From Roseiarcus sp963806935 (lineage in GTDB: Bacteria; Pseudomonadota; Alphaproteobacteria; Rhizobiales; Beijerinckiaceae): 64,000 bases of DNA. The notes under the pieces are model-generated. The model searched no databases and was not told the DNA's origin. It saw nothing but the letters and a program-made list of their open reading frames with translations. Below are positions 1 through 9,923 of the stretch, piece after piece (the stretch's first letter is position 1; each line of letters begins with the position of its first letter). The stretch covers positions 21,711 to 85,710 of the forward strand of contig CAWEAT010000040.1 in assembly GCA_963806935.1 (NCBI GenBank). The letters are read 5' to 3'. Both the position numbers and the translations under genes were made by a program.

Positions 1-782
<782 letters not shown>

Positions 783-953
783 CGTCGTCCCGAAGCCGGC
801 CTTGGGGACCGCGCATTGCGCCACCCTGTGTCATCACGGTAAATGCAGTGTTAATGCCGCGTCGTTCCGGCCGGCCGTCTCCCCAAAAGCGCCGCTTTGT
901 CGGCGCGTAGCAATCGCAGAAACCTTAGCAAGAGCTTAAAAAAGGGCATCTAG

Positions 954-2789
954 ATGCGCTCGCCGCTCCATTCCCTCGACGCCGCGCTGGCGGCCTCGCC
1001 CGCGTCGACGGATCTCGGGCCGTTGCCCGATTGGCGGCTCGAGGATTTGTACGAGGGCATGAATTCGCCGCGCTTCGCCGCCGATCTCGAGCGCGCCGAG
1101 CGCGAAGCCAAGGTCTTCGCCGAGACCTGGCGCGGCAGGCTATCGGAAATCGCCGGCCGGCCGGACGCGGGCGAGACGCTCGCCGCCGCGGTCAGGGCCT
1201 ACGAATCGATGCAGGATCTGACCGGGCGCATCATGGCCTATGCGTCGCTGCTCTACGCCTCCGACACCAGCGATGCGGCCCGCGCGAAGTTCTATGGCGA
1301 CGCGAACGAACGGGTGACCGCGCTCGCCGGCGATCTCCTGTTCTTCGAACTCGAGCTCAACCGCATCGACGATGCGCGGCTCGATGCGGCGATGCGAGCG
1401 CCGGCGCTCGGGCATTACCGTCCCTGGCTCGAGGACATCCGCAAGGAGAAGCCGCATCAGCTTCCCGATGATCTCGAGCGGCTGTTCCTGGAGAAGTCGG
1501 TCAGCGGCGGCGCTGCGTGGAACCGGCTGTTCGACGACACGACGGCGGCGCTCAAGTTCGACTTCGAGGGCGAGAGCCTCACGCTCGAACCGCTGCTCGG
1601 CAAGCTGCAGGACCCGGACCCGGCGAAACGCGAGGCGGCCGCGAACGCGCTCGCCGCGACGCTCGGCGCGAACCTGCGCCTGTTCGCGCTCATCACCAGC
1701 ACGCTGGCCAAGGACAAGGAAATCTCCGATCGGTGGAGAAAATTCGCCGACGTCGCGGATTCGCGCCACCTCGCCAATCGGGTCGAGCGCGAGGTCGTCG
1801 ATGCGCTGGTCGAGGCGGTGACCGACGCCTATCCGCGTCTCTCGCATCGCTATTATGCGCTGAAAGCCCGATGGTTCGGCAAGGACCGTCTCGATCATTG
1901 GGACCGCAACGCGCCCTTGCCCAACGCCCCGCGGCGCGTCTACCGGTGGGAGACCGCGCGCGACACCGTGCTTCAGGCCTATCGCGCATTTTCGCCGCGG
2001 ATGGCGGACATCGCCCGCCGCTTCTTCGACGAACGCTGGATCGACGCGCCGACGCGGCCGGGCAAGGCGCCCGGCGCGTTCTCCCATCCGACCACGCCGT
2101 CGGCGCACCCCTATATTCTGCTCAATTATCTCGGCAAGACGCGCGACGTGACGACGCTCGCCCATGAGCTCGGCCACGGCGTCCACCAGGTTCTGGCCAA
2201 CGTCAACGGCGCGCTCATGGCGCCGACGCCGCTGACGCTCGCCGAGACGGCCTCGGTGTTCGGCGAGATGCTGACCTTCCGCTCGATGCTCGCCGAGACC
2301 ACCGACGCGGTTGAGCGCAAGTCGATGCTCGCGGCCAAGGTCGAGGACATGCTCAACACCGTGGTCCGGCAGATCGCGTTCTATAAGTTCGAGCGGCTCG
2401 TCCACCTCGAGCGCCGCAATGGCGAACTGACCGCGGAGCGGATCAGCGAGCTCTGGATGAGCGTCCAGGCCGAGAGCCTCGGTCCGGCGATCGAGCTCAG
2501 ACAAGGCTACGAGACCTACTGGGCCTATATCGGCCATTTCATTCATTCGCCGTTCTACGTCTACGCCTATGCGTTCGGCGATTGCCTCGTGAATTCGCTC
2601 TACGGCCTTTACGAGCGTTCGCCGGAGGGCTTCGCCGAGCGCTATCTCGCAATGCTCGCGGCTGGCGGCTCGAAGTCATACGGCGAATTGCTCGCGCCGT
2701 TCGGTCTTGACGCGAAGGATCCCGGCTTCTGGAAGATCGGCCTCTCGGTGATCGAGCGGCTGATCGGCGAACTGGAGGCGATGGGTTAG
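954..2789 (+). CDS. pepF: Oligoendopeptidase F family M3 zinc metallopeptidase
   Basis: This is a 611-residue cytoplasmic zinc peptidase of family M3 that degrades short peptides. The catalytic motif HELGH lies at about residues 404-408 (context TLAHELGHGVHQ), with the downstream glutamate helix in LAETASVFGE. The N-terminal half has the helical oligoendopeptidase F layout (DWRLEDLYEGM near residue 25), and the length is normal for the family. The ATG at 954 follows an A-rich stretch with a weak AAGGG about 9 bases upstream. It is monocistronic and divergent from the sigma-54 regulator. There is no signal peptide. Confidence 0.93.
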   Translation: MRSPLHSLDAALAASPASTDLGPLPDWRLEDLYEGMNSPRFAADLERAEREAKVFAETWRGRLSEIAGRPDAGETLAAAVRAYESMQDLTGRIMAYASLLYASDTSDAARAKFYGDANERVTALAGDLLFFELELNRIDDARLDAAMRAPALGHYRPWLEDIRKEKPHQLPDDLERLFLEKSVSGGAAWNRLFDDTTAALKFDFEGESLTLEPLLGKLQDPDPAKREAAANALAATLGANLRLFALITSTLAKDKEISDRWRKFADVADSRHLANRVEREVVDALVEAVTDAYPRLSHRYYALKARWFGKDRLDHWDRNAPLPNAPRRVYRWETARDTVLQAYRAFSPRMADIARRFFDERWIDAPTRPGKAPGAFSHPTTPSAHPYILLNYLGKTRDVTTLAHELGHGVHQVLANVNGALMAPTPLTLAETASVFGEMLTFRSMLAETTDAVERKSMLAAKVEDMLNTVVRQIAFYKFERLVHLERRNGELTAERISELWMSVQAESLGPAIELRQGYETYWAYIGHFIHSPFYVYAYAFGDCLVNSLYGLYERSPEGFAERYLAMLAAGGSKSYGELLAPFGLDAKDPGFWKIGLSVIERLIGELEAMG

Positions 2790-2830
2790 CCGTCCGTTAG
2801 AGCAGATTGCATTTGGGTCGAACCGTGGCC

Positions 2831-2918
2831 GTCATTGCGAGCGAAGCGAAGCAATCCACGGATCGTAGAGCGTCCTTCGTTCGCTGGATTGCTTCGTCGC
2901 TTCGCTCCTCGCAATGAC
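2831..2918. repeat. Palindromic intergenic repeat (REP/RPE-like)
   Basis: An 88-base imperfect palindrome begins GTCATTGCGAGCGAAGCGAA and ends with its inverse, TTCGCTCCTCGCAATGAC, around a short loop. It lies between the stop of pepF and the stop of the convergent gene at 2923, so it could also act as a bidirectional transcription stop. Elements of this kind are common between alphaproteobacterial genes. Its ends differ from the repeats at 23243 and 61671, so it belongs to a separate family. Confidence 0.8.
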
Positions 2919-2922
2919 GATT

Positions 2923-3255
2923 TCACCCGAAGGCGACGCGCTCTAGAGGCGCGACACGAGCTTCGTAGTGCGACGCGCGTTCGTCGAAGCGGGCCAGCAC
3001 CGCGCGCGCAGGCGGCGGCACGACGGAAACCTCCCAGTCCGGGCCGGCGAAGGCCTTCACCGCCTCCCACGACTCGAAGCGCATCAGCGTCATGAACTCG
3101 ACTTCGCCATCGATCGGCCGACGGAAAAGCTCGACGCCGTGCAGTCCAGCGATACGCCGCCCAAGGATGCCCGGGAAGATGGTCTGGGCGATGAGCTCTT
3201 CGTAGCGGTCAGCGTTGTCCGGCGCGGTCCAGCCGCGCCACAATCGCAAGATCAT
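2923..3255 (-). CDS. Small antibiotic-biosynthesis-monooxygenase-like (ferredoxin-like fold) protein
   Basis: This predicted 110-residue cytoplasmic protein begins MILRLWRGWT and contains the pattern of an ABM-type alpha/beta barrel monomer: YEELIAQTIFPGILGRRIAG, then FMTLMRFESWEAVKAFAG. Such proteins are small oxygenases, heme or quinone-binding proteins, or have no assigned role, and no specific substrate can be given. The start at 3255 is chosen over an upstream in-frame start at 3375 because AGGAGA lies seven bases before it and the fold starts immediately. It is divergent from the kinase gene at 3437, with the shared promoter region between them. Confidence 0.7.
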   Translation of the reverse strand: MILRLWRGWTAPDNADRYEELIAQTIFPGILGRRIAGLHGVELFRRPIDGEVEFMTLMRFESWEAVKAFAGPDWEVSVVPPPARAVLARFDERASHYEARVAPLERVAFG

Positions 3256-3436
3256 GGCGTTCTCCTCTGGCGCCGGGGATCGAGAGTTAGGCGGCGCGCG
3301 GGTCGTGCTCCGGTAGCGGACGGCCAATCGAGGCGCTTGGGGAAAATTGCGAATTTGCCGTTCTTTCGCCCGCAAGGCTGCAATCGGCCCGCGCGCGGAT
3401 TATATCGTTGGCCATGTGTAGGGAGAATTCGCGCTC

Positions 3437-4840
3437 TTGGACCACGATAACGAAGCCAATCGTCTGAGCGCGCGGGCGACGCGGTATGCCCGTCTCGGGG
3501 TCAACGCCGGCGCGTTCGCGGCGCGGGTCGGCGTCAACCGGCTGCGCGGCGGCGGGCGCGCAACCGACGCCAAGGCGCTCGCATCGGCGCTGGGCTCGAT
3601 GAAGGGCCCGTTGATGAAAGTCGCGCAGATGCTGTCGACGATCCCCGACGCCCTGCCGGCCGACTTCGCCGCCGAGCTTATGCGGCTCCAGTCGCAGGCG
3701 CCGCCGATGGGGGCAGCTTTCGTGCGCCGCCGGATGCAGGCCGAGCTCGGGCCGGACTGGCGCGGGCGTTTCGCCGAATTCGACTTCAAGCCCGCGGCCG
3801 CCGCGTCGCTCGGGCAAGTGCATCGAGCCGTGAGCCTCGGCGGCGAAGGGCTCGCCTGCAAGCTGCAATATCCCGACATGGCCTCGGCGGTGGAGACCGA
3901 CCTCTCGAACCTCGACCTCCTGTTCTCGCTTCATCGCCGCGCCGGCGCAGCAATCGACACGCGCGAGATCGCGGGCGAGATCAGGGAGCGGGTGCGCGAG
4001 GAGCTCGACTACCAGCGCGAGGCCAGGATCGCCCGGCTCTATCGAGTCATGCTCGCGGACCGGCCGTTCGTGCGCGTGCCCCGCGTCGAGGAAAGCTTGT
4101 CGACGCGGCGACTGCTCACGCTGCAATGGCTCGACGGCGAGCCGCTTGTCGCCTTCGAGGCGGCGCCCCAGGAAGCGCGCGACGCAATCGCCGTCGCGCT
4201 GTTCGACGCGTGGTGGCGCCCGTTCCTCCGCTATGGCGTCATCCACGGCGATCCGCATCTCGGCAATTACACGGTCGCAGCGTCGGGCGAGGGGGCGAAG
4301 CGCGCCGTCGAGGGCGTCAACCTGTTCGACTATGGCTGCGTGCGCATCTTTCCGCCGCGGTTCGTGGTCGGCGTGGTCGAGCTCTATCGGGCGCTGAAGG
4401 CGAACGACAAGGCGCGAATCGCCGACGCCTATGCGATGTGGGGCTTCAGCAAGCTCACGCCCGGGATCACTGACGCGATGACGGTCTGGGCGCGCTTCAT
4501 GTGCGGCCCCATTCTCGACGATCGCGTGCGCACCGCCGCCGATGGCGTCAAGCCCGCGGAATATGGGCGGCGTGAGATCGGCGAGGTGATGCGGGCCTTG
4601 CGGGCGGAAGGCGGGGGCCTGGCGCCGCCGCGCGAATTCGTGTTTCTCGAGCGCGCGACGATCGGCCTCGGCGGCGCGTTCCTGCGCCTTGGGGCCAGGC
4701 TCAACTTTCATCGTATGTATGAGGACGCGATCGACGGCTTCGACGAGGCGACGGTCGCGCGCCGGCAGGCCGGGGCGCTCGAGGCGGTCGGGCTTATGGA
4801 AGCGAGCGCTCCCCTCTCCGGTCGGAAGAGGGTAGGGTGA
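3437..4840 (+). CDS. ABC1/UbiB-family atypical kinase
   Basis: This is a 467-residue member of the ABC1 (AarF/UbiB/COQ8) family, atypical kinases or ATPases usually tied to ubiquinone biosynthesis or lipid homeostasis. The family-specific motif appears as KVAQMLSTIPDALP near residue 60, followed by the Ala-rich AAAASLGQVHRA loop that replaces the P-loop. The catalytic HGDPHLGN lies near residue 270 and LFDYGCVR acts as the metal-binding DFG equivalent. No transmembrane tail is obvious, unlike classical UbiB. The start is a TTG at 3437 behind AGGGAGA; a later start would cut into the N-terminal helix. The last ten codons run into a repeat-like sequence (see findings). Confidence 0.85.
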   Translation: MDHDNEANRLSARATRYARLGVNAGAFAARVGVNRLRGGGRATDAKALASALGSMKGPLMKVAQMLSTIPDALPADFAAELMRLQSQAPPMGAAFVRRRMQAELGPDWRGRFAEFDFKPAAAASLGQVHRAVSLGGEGLACKLQYPDMASAVETDLSNLDLLFSLHRRAGAAIDTREIAGEIRERVREELDYQREARIARLYRVMLADRPFVRVPRVEESLSTRRLLTLQWLDGEPLVAFEAAPQEARDAIAVALFDAWWRPFLRYGVIHGDPHLGNYTVAASGEGAKRAVEGVNLFDYGCVRIFPPRFVVGVVELYRALKANDKARIADAYAMWGFSKLTPGITDAMTVWARFMCGPILDDRVRTAADGVKPAEYGRREIGEVMRALRAEGGGLAPPREFVFLERATIGLGGAFLRLGARLNFHRMYEDAIDGFDEATVARRQAGALEAVGLMEASAPLSGRKRVG

Positions 4841-4994
4841 GGGGATCGATCGGATAGGAAACATCGGCTGAGCGCCCCGAAATTGCGATCACGGGTCGAT
4901 CGCGCGCCGCAAACCACCGCCTCGTTCGGAGAAGCGCCAAGGGCGCGTCTCGAAGGACGGGGAAGAGACAGGAAATAGAGGGAGAGGGACAAGT

Positions 4995-6173
4995 ATGCGC
5001 CGCACTCAGGTCGCGATCATCGGCGGCGGGCCGGCCGGCATCCTGCTGTCCCATCTCCTGCATCTCGACGGCATCGACAGCGTCGTCCTCGAACGGCAGA
5101 CGAAATCGCGGGTGCTGAAACGCATTCGCGCCGGCGTGCTCGAGTACGGCACGGTCAAGGTTTTGCGCGACTCGGGCGCGGGCGAACGGATGGATCGCGA
5201 AGGCCATGAGCATGACGGCAGCTGGATCGCCTGGCAGGATCGCGCGCCGTTCCTCATCGACACCAAGACCCACGCCGGCCGCCCGATGTGGTCGCACGGG
5301 CAGACGGCGATCACCGAGGAATTGTACCGGATCCGGGAGCGCGACGGGGCGCGCATCGTCGAGGAGGCGGAAAACATCCGCCTCCACGACCTGACCCAAG
5401 CCGCGCCGAGCGTGAGTTTCGACAAGGACGGGGCGACGGAGAGGCTCGAATGCGACTTCATCGCCGGCTGCGACGGGTTCCACGGCGTGTCGCGGCAGAG
5501 CATTCCAAAGTCCGTGCTCAAGACCTTCGAGCGCGCCTATCCGTTCGGCTGGCTCGGAATCATGTCGGAAACGCCGCCGGTCGGGGATGTGATCTACGCC
5601 CGGCATGAACGGGGCTTCGCGCTCGCGTCGCTCCGCAATCCGATGCTGAGCCGCTATTACATCCAGTGCAGCCTCGACGCCGATATCGCCGACTGGCCCG
5701 ACGACCGGTTCTGGGAGGAGCTCAAGCGGCGGTTTCCCGACGACATCGCCCGCAAGATCGAGACCGGCCCGTCGATCGAGAAATCAATCGCGCCATTGCG
5801 CAGTTTCGTCGCCGAGCCGATGCGTTACGGCCGGCTTTTTCTGGCCGGCGACGCCGCCCATATCGTCCCCCCGACCGGGGCGAAGGGCTTGAACCTCGCG
5901 GTCTCCGATGTCTTCTATCTTCAGCGGGCGCTCGCCGCGCATTTCGCCAAGGGCGATGACCGCTATCTCGACAGCTATTCCGACATGGCGCTGAGGCGGG
6001 TCTGGGCAGCCGAGCGCTTTTCCTGGTGGCTGACCAAGCTCATGCACGTCTTTCCCGACGACGATGGGTTCGAGACCAGGATCAAGCTCAGCGAATTCGA
6101 CCATCTTCACCGCTCGAAACTGGCTGCAGCAGTCGTGGCGGAGCAGTACGCGGGGCTGCCGTTTGAGGACTGA
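4995..6173 (+). CDS. pobA: 4-hydroxybenzoate 3-monooxygenase
   Basis: This is a 392-residue FAD-dependent hydroxylase converting 4-hydroxybenzoate to protocatechuate with NADPH and O2, feeding the beta-ketoadipate pathway. It shows the dinucleotide-binding IIGGGPAGILLSHLL at the N terminus, the PobA signature RIRAGVLE near residue 43, and the second FAD motif GDAAHIVPPTGAKG near residue 285. The length matches the family (about 390). The ATG at 4995 has a strong GAGGGAGAGGGA upstream. No pobR-type regulator is adjacent, and the 154-base leader is the likely control region. A membrane channel gene converges from the other strand. Confidence 0.96.
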   Translation: MRRTQVAIIGGGPAGILLSHLLHLDGIDSVVLERQTKSRVLKRIRAGVLEYGTVKVLRDSGAGERMDREGHEHDGSWIAWQDRAPFLIDTKTHAGRPMWSHGQTAITEELYRIRERDGARIVEEAENIRLHDLTQAAPSVSFDKDGATERLECDFIAGCDGFHGVSRQSIPKSVLKTFERAYPFGWLGIMSETPPVGDVIYARHERGFALASLRNPMLSRYYIQCSLDADIADWPDDRFWEELKRRFPDDIARKIETGPSIEKSIAPLRSFVAEPMRYGRLFLAGDAAHIVPPTGAKGLNLAVSDVFYLQRALAAHFAKGDDRYLDSYSDMALRRVWAAERFSWWLTKLMHVFPDDDGFETRIKLSEFDHLHRSKLAAAVVAEQYAGLPFED

Positions 6174-6241
6174 GGAGCGAGGGGCGACATTGCGATTGAG
6201 AGTCGTAGCTCCCCCTCGGCATTGATAACGCTTCCACCGCC

Positions 6242-6871
6242 TTAGAGGCGCGAAAGGATAGGCAGCTTCGGCGCGACGGCGTAATTGAGCTGGATCAGGA
6301 TGATGAGCGCGAGCCCGATCGGCACGCTGATCAGGCCGACGAGCGCGCCCACGGCGTACAGCGATTGCGCGATGATGACCCGCTTCCGAAAGGCGCCCAA
6401 CAGCCCCGCAGGCGCATCCTCCCGGATCAGCTTCGCTCGTTCGGAATAGGCCCAGGTGACGTAGACCGCCGCGCCGAGCAGGAAAATATTGGCCCAGTAG
6501 ATCAGGAACGCCGCGCGATAGGTGAAGAAATCCGCGAGCAGGCGGGTCGTGAACGGCAATACCGTGACGATGGCGAGAAAGACGAGGTGCAGCCAGGTCA
6601 AATCGCGGTTCGACCGCGCGAGCTGGCTGAGCTGGGTCTGTTGGGCGACCCAGAAGATGCCGAGCGTGAGCAGGGTCAGAAGCCAGGGCATGAGCCGGTG
6701 TGACGAGGCGAGCAGGGCGGTCAGCAGTTCCGCCTCAGAATGAATGTCCGCCGGGTCGGGGGCGCGGAAATCGAGCACCAGCACGGTCGCCGCGAAGGCG
6801 AAGATGCCGTCGCTCAGCGCCTCGATCCGGCCGACGTCGCCGCCCGCGTAGAGGTTGTAGTGGCCCTGCAT
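6242..6871 (-). CDS. TMEM175-family potassium channel-like membrane protein (DUF1211)
   Basis: This is a membrane protein of about 209 residues. The family signature RIEALSDGIFAFAATVLVLDF (an R-x-x-x-F/L-S-D-G variant) sits in the first transmembrane helix, followed by five further hydrophobic segments. Bacterial TMEM175 homologues are tetrameric K+-selective leak channels of the inner membrane; ion selectivity here is inferred. The ATG at 6871 is chosen because family members begin 15-20 residues before the signature. An upstream TTG at 6907 overlaps the engB stop codon (TTGA) and would add 12 residues, so translational coupling to engB is possible. Confidence 0.85.
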   Translation of the reverse strand: MQGHYNLYAGGDVGRIEALSDGIFAFAATVLVLDFRAPDPADIHSEAELLTALLASSHRLMPWLLTLLTLGIFWVAQQTQLSQLARSNRDLTWLHLVFLAIVTVLPFTTRLLADFFTYRAAFLIYWANIFLLGAAVYVTWAYSERAKLIREDAPAGLLGAFRKRVIIAQSLYAVGALVGLISVPIGLALIILIQLNYAVAPKLPILSRL

Positions 6872-6903
6872 CGGACGACCATCGCAGCGGCCCGCCCGCA
6901 GCG

Positions 6904-7566
6904 TCAATCCCGTTGTCGCCCGCCCCGCTCGGCGAGGAGCTTCGCGATATGGGCGCGCAATTCCGGCACGCCTTCGCCGGTGCGCGCGGACGTCAAGATC
7001 GCCTCGGGAAAGGCGGCGAGGTGCTTGCCCAAGCCTTGAAGCGTCTCCGCGATCCGGGCGGCCCGCCCGTCCGCCTTGACTTCGTCGCCCTTGGTCAGCA
7101 CGACCGCGTAGGAGACCGCGGCGGCGTCGAGGGCGCGCATCGTCTCATGATCCTTTTCCTTCAGTCCATGGCGGCCGTCGATAAGCACGAACACGCGCAG
7201 AAGCGACGGTCGGCCGCGCAGATAGTCGCGCGCGAGCTCGCCCCAGGCCGTGGATTTCGATTTTGCGACCGCGGCGTAGCCGTAGCCGGGCATGTCGACC
7301 AGCGTCGCCTGCCCGCCAAGATTGAAGAAGATGAGCTCTTGCGTCCGGCCGGGCGTGCGCGACGTGCGCGCAAGGCTCGTGCGGCCGGTGAGCGCATTGA
7401 TGAGCGAGGACTTGCCGACATTGGAGCGGCCGGCGAAGGCGATCTCCGGCGCCCCGACCGGCGGCAGGCCGTCGGAGCGCGCCGCGGCGAAAAAGAATTC
7501 GCACGGACCCGCGAACAGCCTGCGCCCGGCCTCGGTCCAGTCCGGCGCGCCCGGCGCTTCGCTCAT
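6904..7566 (-). CDS. engB: Ribosome biogenesis GTP-binding protein EngB (YihA/YsxC)
   Basis: This 220-residue TrmE-Era-EngA-EngB-type GTPase is needed for late 50S ribosome assembly in many bacteria. G1 is GRSNVGKS (46-53), G3 is DMPG (91-94) and G4 is TKGD (158-161). The start ATG overlaps the stop of yidC by four bases (ATGA), so the two are translated as a coupled unit. It is the last conserved gene of the rpmH-rnpA-yidC-engB string. The N-terminal extension of about 40 residues is usual for alphaproteobacterial EngB. Confidence 0.96.
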   Translation of the reverse strand: MSEAPGAPDWTEAGRRLFAGPCEFFFAAARSDGLPPVGAPEIAFAGRSNVGKSSLINALTGRTSLARTSRTPGRTQELIFFNLGGQATLVDMPGYGYAAVAKSKSTAWGELARDYLRGRPSLLRVFVLIDGRHGLKEKDHETMRALDAAAVSYAVVLTKGDEVKADGRAARIAETLQGLGKHLAAFPEAILTSARTGEGVPELRAHIAKLLAERGGRQRD

Positions 7567-9410
7567 ACGCTCGGCGTCTTGGCCGGGCTCCGCGCGAAAA
7601 ACCTGGTGAGATTATCCCACAGTTCGACTTTCACGCCCGCCTTGGTCATGATGTAATATTGCTGGATGACCGTCAGCGTGTTGTTCCACGTCCAGTAGAT
7701 GACGAGGCCCGCCGGGAAGGTTCCGAGCATGAAGGTGAAGATCACCGGCATCCAGGCGAACATCGACTTCTGAACCGGGTCGGCCGGCTCGGGGTTCATC
7801 TTCATCTGGAAGAACATCGAGACGCCCATGATGAGCGGCCAGATGCCGAGCGCAAGGAAATGGCCGAACATCGGCAGCGCGGTCGGGTTCCACGGAATCA
7901 ACCCGAAAAGCGTGAACACGTTGGTCGGATCGGGCGCGCTGAGATCCCTGATCCAGCCGAAGAACGGCGCGTGCCGCATCTCGATGGTGATGAAGATGAC
8001 CTTATAAAGGGCGAAAAAGACCGGGATCTGGATCACCATCGGCAGGCAGCCGGCGACGGGATTGACGCCTTCGCGCTTGAACAGCTCCATCTGCTCCTGC
8101 TGCTGCTTGGCGCGATCGTCCGGATAAAGCTCCTTCAGGGCCGCGATCTTCGGCTGGATCTTCTTCATCTTCGCCATCGACTGGTAGGAGCGGTTGGCGA
8201 GCGGGAAGAAGGCGAGCTTGACGAGCACCGTGACGATGAGGATCGCGACGCCAAAATTGCCGACCCAGTGGTAGATCGCGTCGATCAGCAGGAACAGCGG
8301 CTTGGTGATGAAATAGAACCATCCCCAGTCGATCATCAGATCGAATTTCTTGATGCCGAGCTTCGAGGCGTAGTTGTCGATTGTCGACACTTCCTTCGCG
8401 CCCGCGAAGACGCGGGTCGTGGTCTCGGCTGTCGCTCCCGGCGCGACTGTCTGCTCCTTGCCGAGGAAATCGGCCTGATAGTCGACCGGCTGAACGGTTC
8501 CGCTGGCCGAAAACCGGGCCTCGATCGGCGCGGTCTGTTCGGGAATGATCGCCGAACCCCAGTATTTGTCGGTGAACCCGAGCCAGCCGCCATCGCCCTT
8601 GAAGGAGACCGCTTTACCCGTATCCTTTTCGATTCCCGCGTAGGTGACTTCCTGCACTCCGCCGTTGCCGATCACGCCGACGAAGCCTTCATGCAGCACC
8701 GAATAGCCGGCGACGTTCGGCTTGCCGTGGCGCAGAACGAGCGCGAAGGGTTGTACGGTCGCCGCCGCGCTGCCGGAGTTCACAACCGAATCGGTGATCG
8801 TGAACATGTACTTGTCGTCGACCGCGATGACGCGCTTGAAGGTGAGGCCCGCGCCATTGTCCCAGGTCAGCGTCACCGGTTGATCGGCGGTCAGGGTCTT
8901 GCGGTCGGCGGTCCATACGGTGTCGAGATTGGGAGTCTTGGCGCCGCCCGCGCTGACGAAGCCCGTCTCGGCCCAATAGGCGTCCGGCGCTCCGGGCGGG
9001 GAGAAGAGCCGGATATTCGGGCTCTTCGGGTCGATGGTCTCGCGATAGTCCTTGAGGATGATGTCGTCGATCTTGCCGCCCTTGAGATCGATCGAGCCGC
9101 CGATGCTCGCTGTATCGATGGTCACGCGCGGGGTCGCCGCCAGGACCTCGTCCACAGTCCCCGGCGCGCTCGCGGCCGGGCTGCCGGGCGGCGACACAGC
9201 CCCCGGTAGGGACGGACTGGTCGCGCCGGGCGCGCCAGGGGCGGCGGCGCCGGGCTCGGCTTCCTTCTTTGGGGCCGCATTGCTGGCCTGCATCTGGGAC
9301 TGATGCTCGCGCTGATACAGAGGACCGGCGTAGAAATATTGCCAGGCGGCCATCACCAGGACGGATAGCGCGATCGCGAGAAAGAGGTTCCTCGTGTCCT
9401 CGGATTTCAT
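7563..9410 (-). CDS. yidC: Membrane protein insertase YidC
   Basis: This is a 615-residue inner membrane insertase (Oxa1/Alb3/YidC family) that places proteins in the membrane alone or with SecYEG. It has an N-terminal transmembrane anchor (LFLAIALSVLVMAAWQYFY), an Ala/Pro/Gly-rich linker, the large periplasmic P1 domain (about 90-350), and then the conserved five-helix core from about residue 365. The core includes YQSMAKMKKIQPKIAALKELY and the CLPMVIQIPVFFALY segment. The length is typical for Gram-negative YidC. It overlaps rnpA upstream and engB downstream by four bases each. No yidD gene intervenes, unlike in many bacteria. Confidence 0.98.
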   Translation of the reverse strand: MKSEDTRNLFLAIALSVLVMAAWQYFYAGPLYQREHQSQMQASNAAPKKEAEPGAAAPGAPGATSPSLPGAVSPPGSPAASAPGTVDEVLAATPRVTIDTASIGGSIDLKGGKIDDIILKDYRETIDPKSPNIRLFSPPGAPDAYWAETGFVSAGGAKTPNLDTVWTADRKTLTADQPVTLTWDNGAGLTFKRVIAVDDKYMFTITDSVVNSGSAAATVQPFALVLRHGKPNVAGYSVLHEGFVGVIGNGGVQEVTYAGIEKDTGKAVSFKGDGGWLGFTDKYWGSAIIPEQTAPIEARFSASGTVQPVDYQADFLGKEQTVAPGATAETTTRVFAGAKEVSTIDNYASKLGIKKFDLMIDWGWFYFITKPLFLLIDAIYHWVGNFGVAILIVTVLVKLAFFPLANRSYQSMAKMKKIQPKIAALKELYPDDRAKQQQEQMELFKREGVNPVAGCLPMVIQIPVFFALYKVIFITIEMRHAPFFGWIRDLSAPDPTNVFTLFGLIPWNPTALPMFGHFLALGIWPLIMGVSMFFQMKMNPEPADPVQKSMFAWMPVIFTFMLGTFPAGLVIYWTWNNTLTVIQQYYIMTKAGVKVELWDNLTRFFARSPAKTPSV

Positions 9411-9850
9411 GGTCGCCTGTCTTTGTCCTTCGGCGCGCTCGAGACCGGCCCGCGCCCGCGACCTTCAGCCCCGCCGCGACGCGCGACGTGAAACGCATGG
9501 CGGACATCGTCGACGAGCGCGGCGAAGCGGCGCCCAAGCGCCTCGCGCCGGGCCATCAGCACGTAGTCGTGATCGCCCCGCGCCTCAAGAGGCGTTGCGG
9601 CGCGCAACGCTTCTTTCAGGCGCCGGCGAACCCGATTGCGCACGACAGCGCCGCCAACGCTCTTGGTCACCGTCACTCCGACTCGCGGGCTCGACGAGGT
9701 CTCGCGTTCCGGCGCCTCTCGTCTCCGGGATTGCAGGGTGAAGGTCTCAGCCGGCACGCGCTGCCCACGCGCGACGCGCAGGAATTCGGCCCGCTTGGTC
9801 AGGCGTCCCAGTGGTTTGACGACAGGCTCAGGCTGTCCATCCTCACGCAA
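9407..9850 (-). CDS. rnpA: Ribonuclease P protein component
   Basis: This is the basic protein subunit of RNase P, which assists the RNA subunit in 5' tRNA maturation. The family motif is RNRVRRRLKEALR near residue 70, preceded by RVGVTVTKSVGGAVV, and the N terminus has the RLTKRAEFLRVARG helix. No ATG or GTG in frame precedes that helix, so the start is taken as the TTG at 9850, with GGAG about 10 bases upstream. The C-terminal tail is low-complexity and charged. The stop overlaps the yidC start by four bases; rpmH lies 73 bases upstream. Confidence 0.92.
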   Translation of the reverse strand: MREDGQPEPVVKPLGRLTKRAEFLRVARGQRVPAETFTLQSRRREAPERETSSSPRVGVTVTKSVGGAVVRNRVRRRLKEALRAATPLEARGDHDYVLMARREALGRRFAALVDDVRHAFHVARRGGAEGRGRGPVSSAPKDKDRRP

Positions 9851-9923
9851 GGCGTTGGGGCTCCATTCGCGCCGTCCTCGGGGCCGAGCGACGGTCGGGC
9901 GGCCAAGGGTGAGGGCCGTCCGG

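Noticed and set aside
7659..9209. A 516-codon plus-strand frame opposite yidC
   Set aside because: Mirror frame of a conserved essential gene; no family match.
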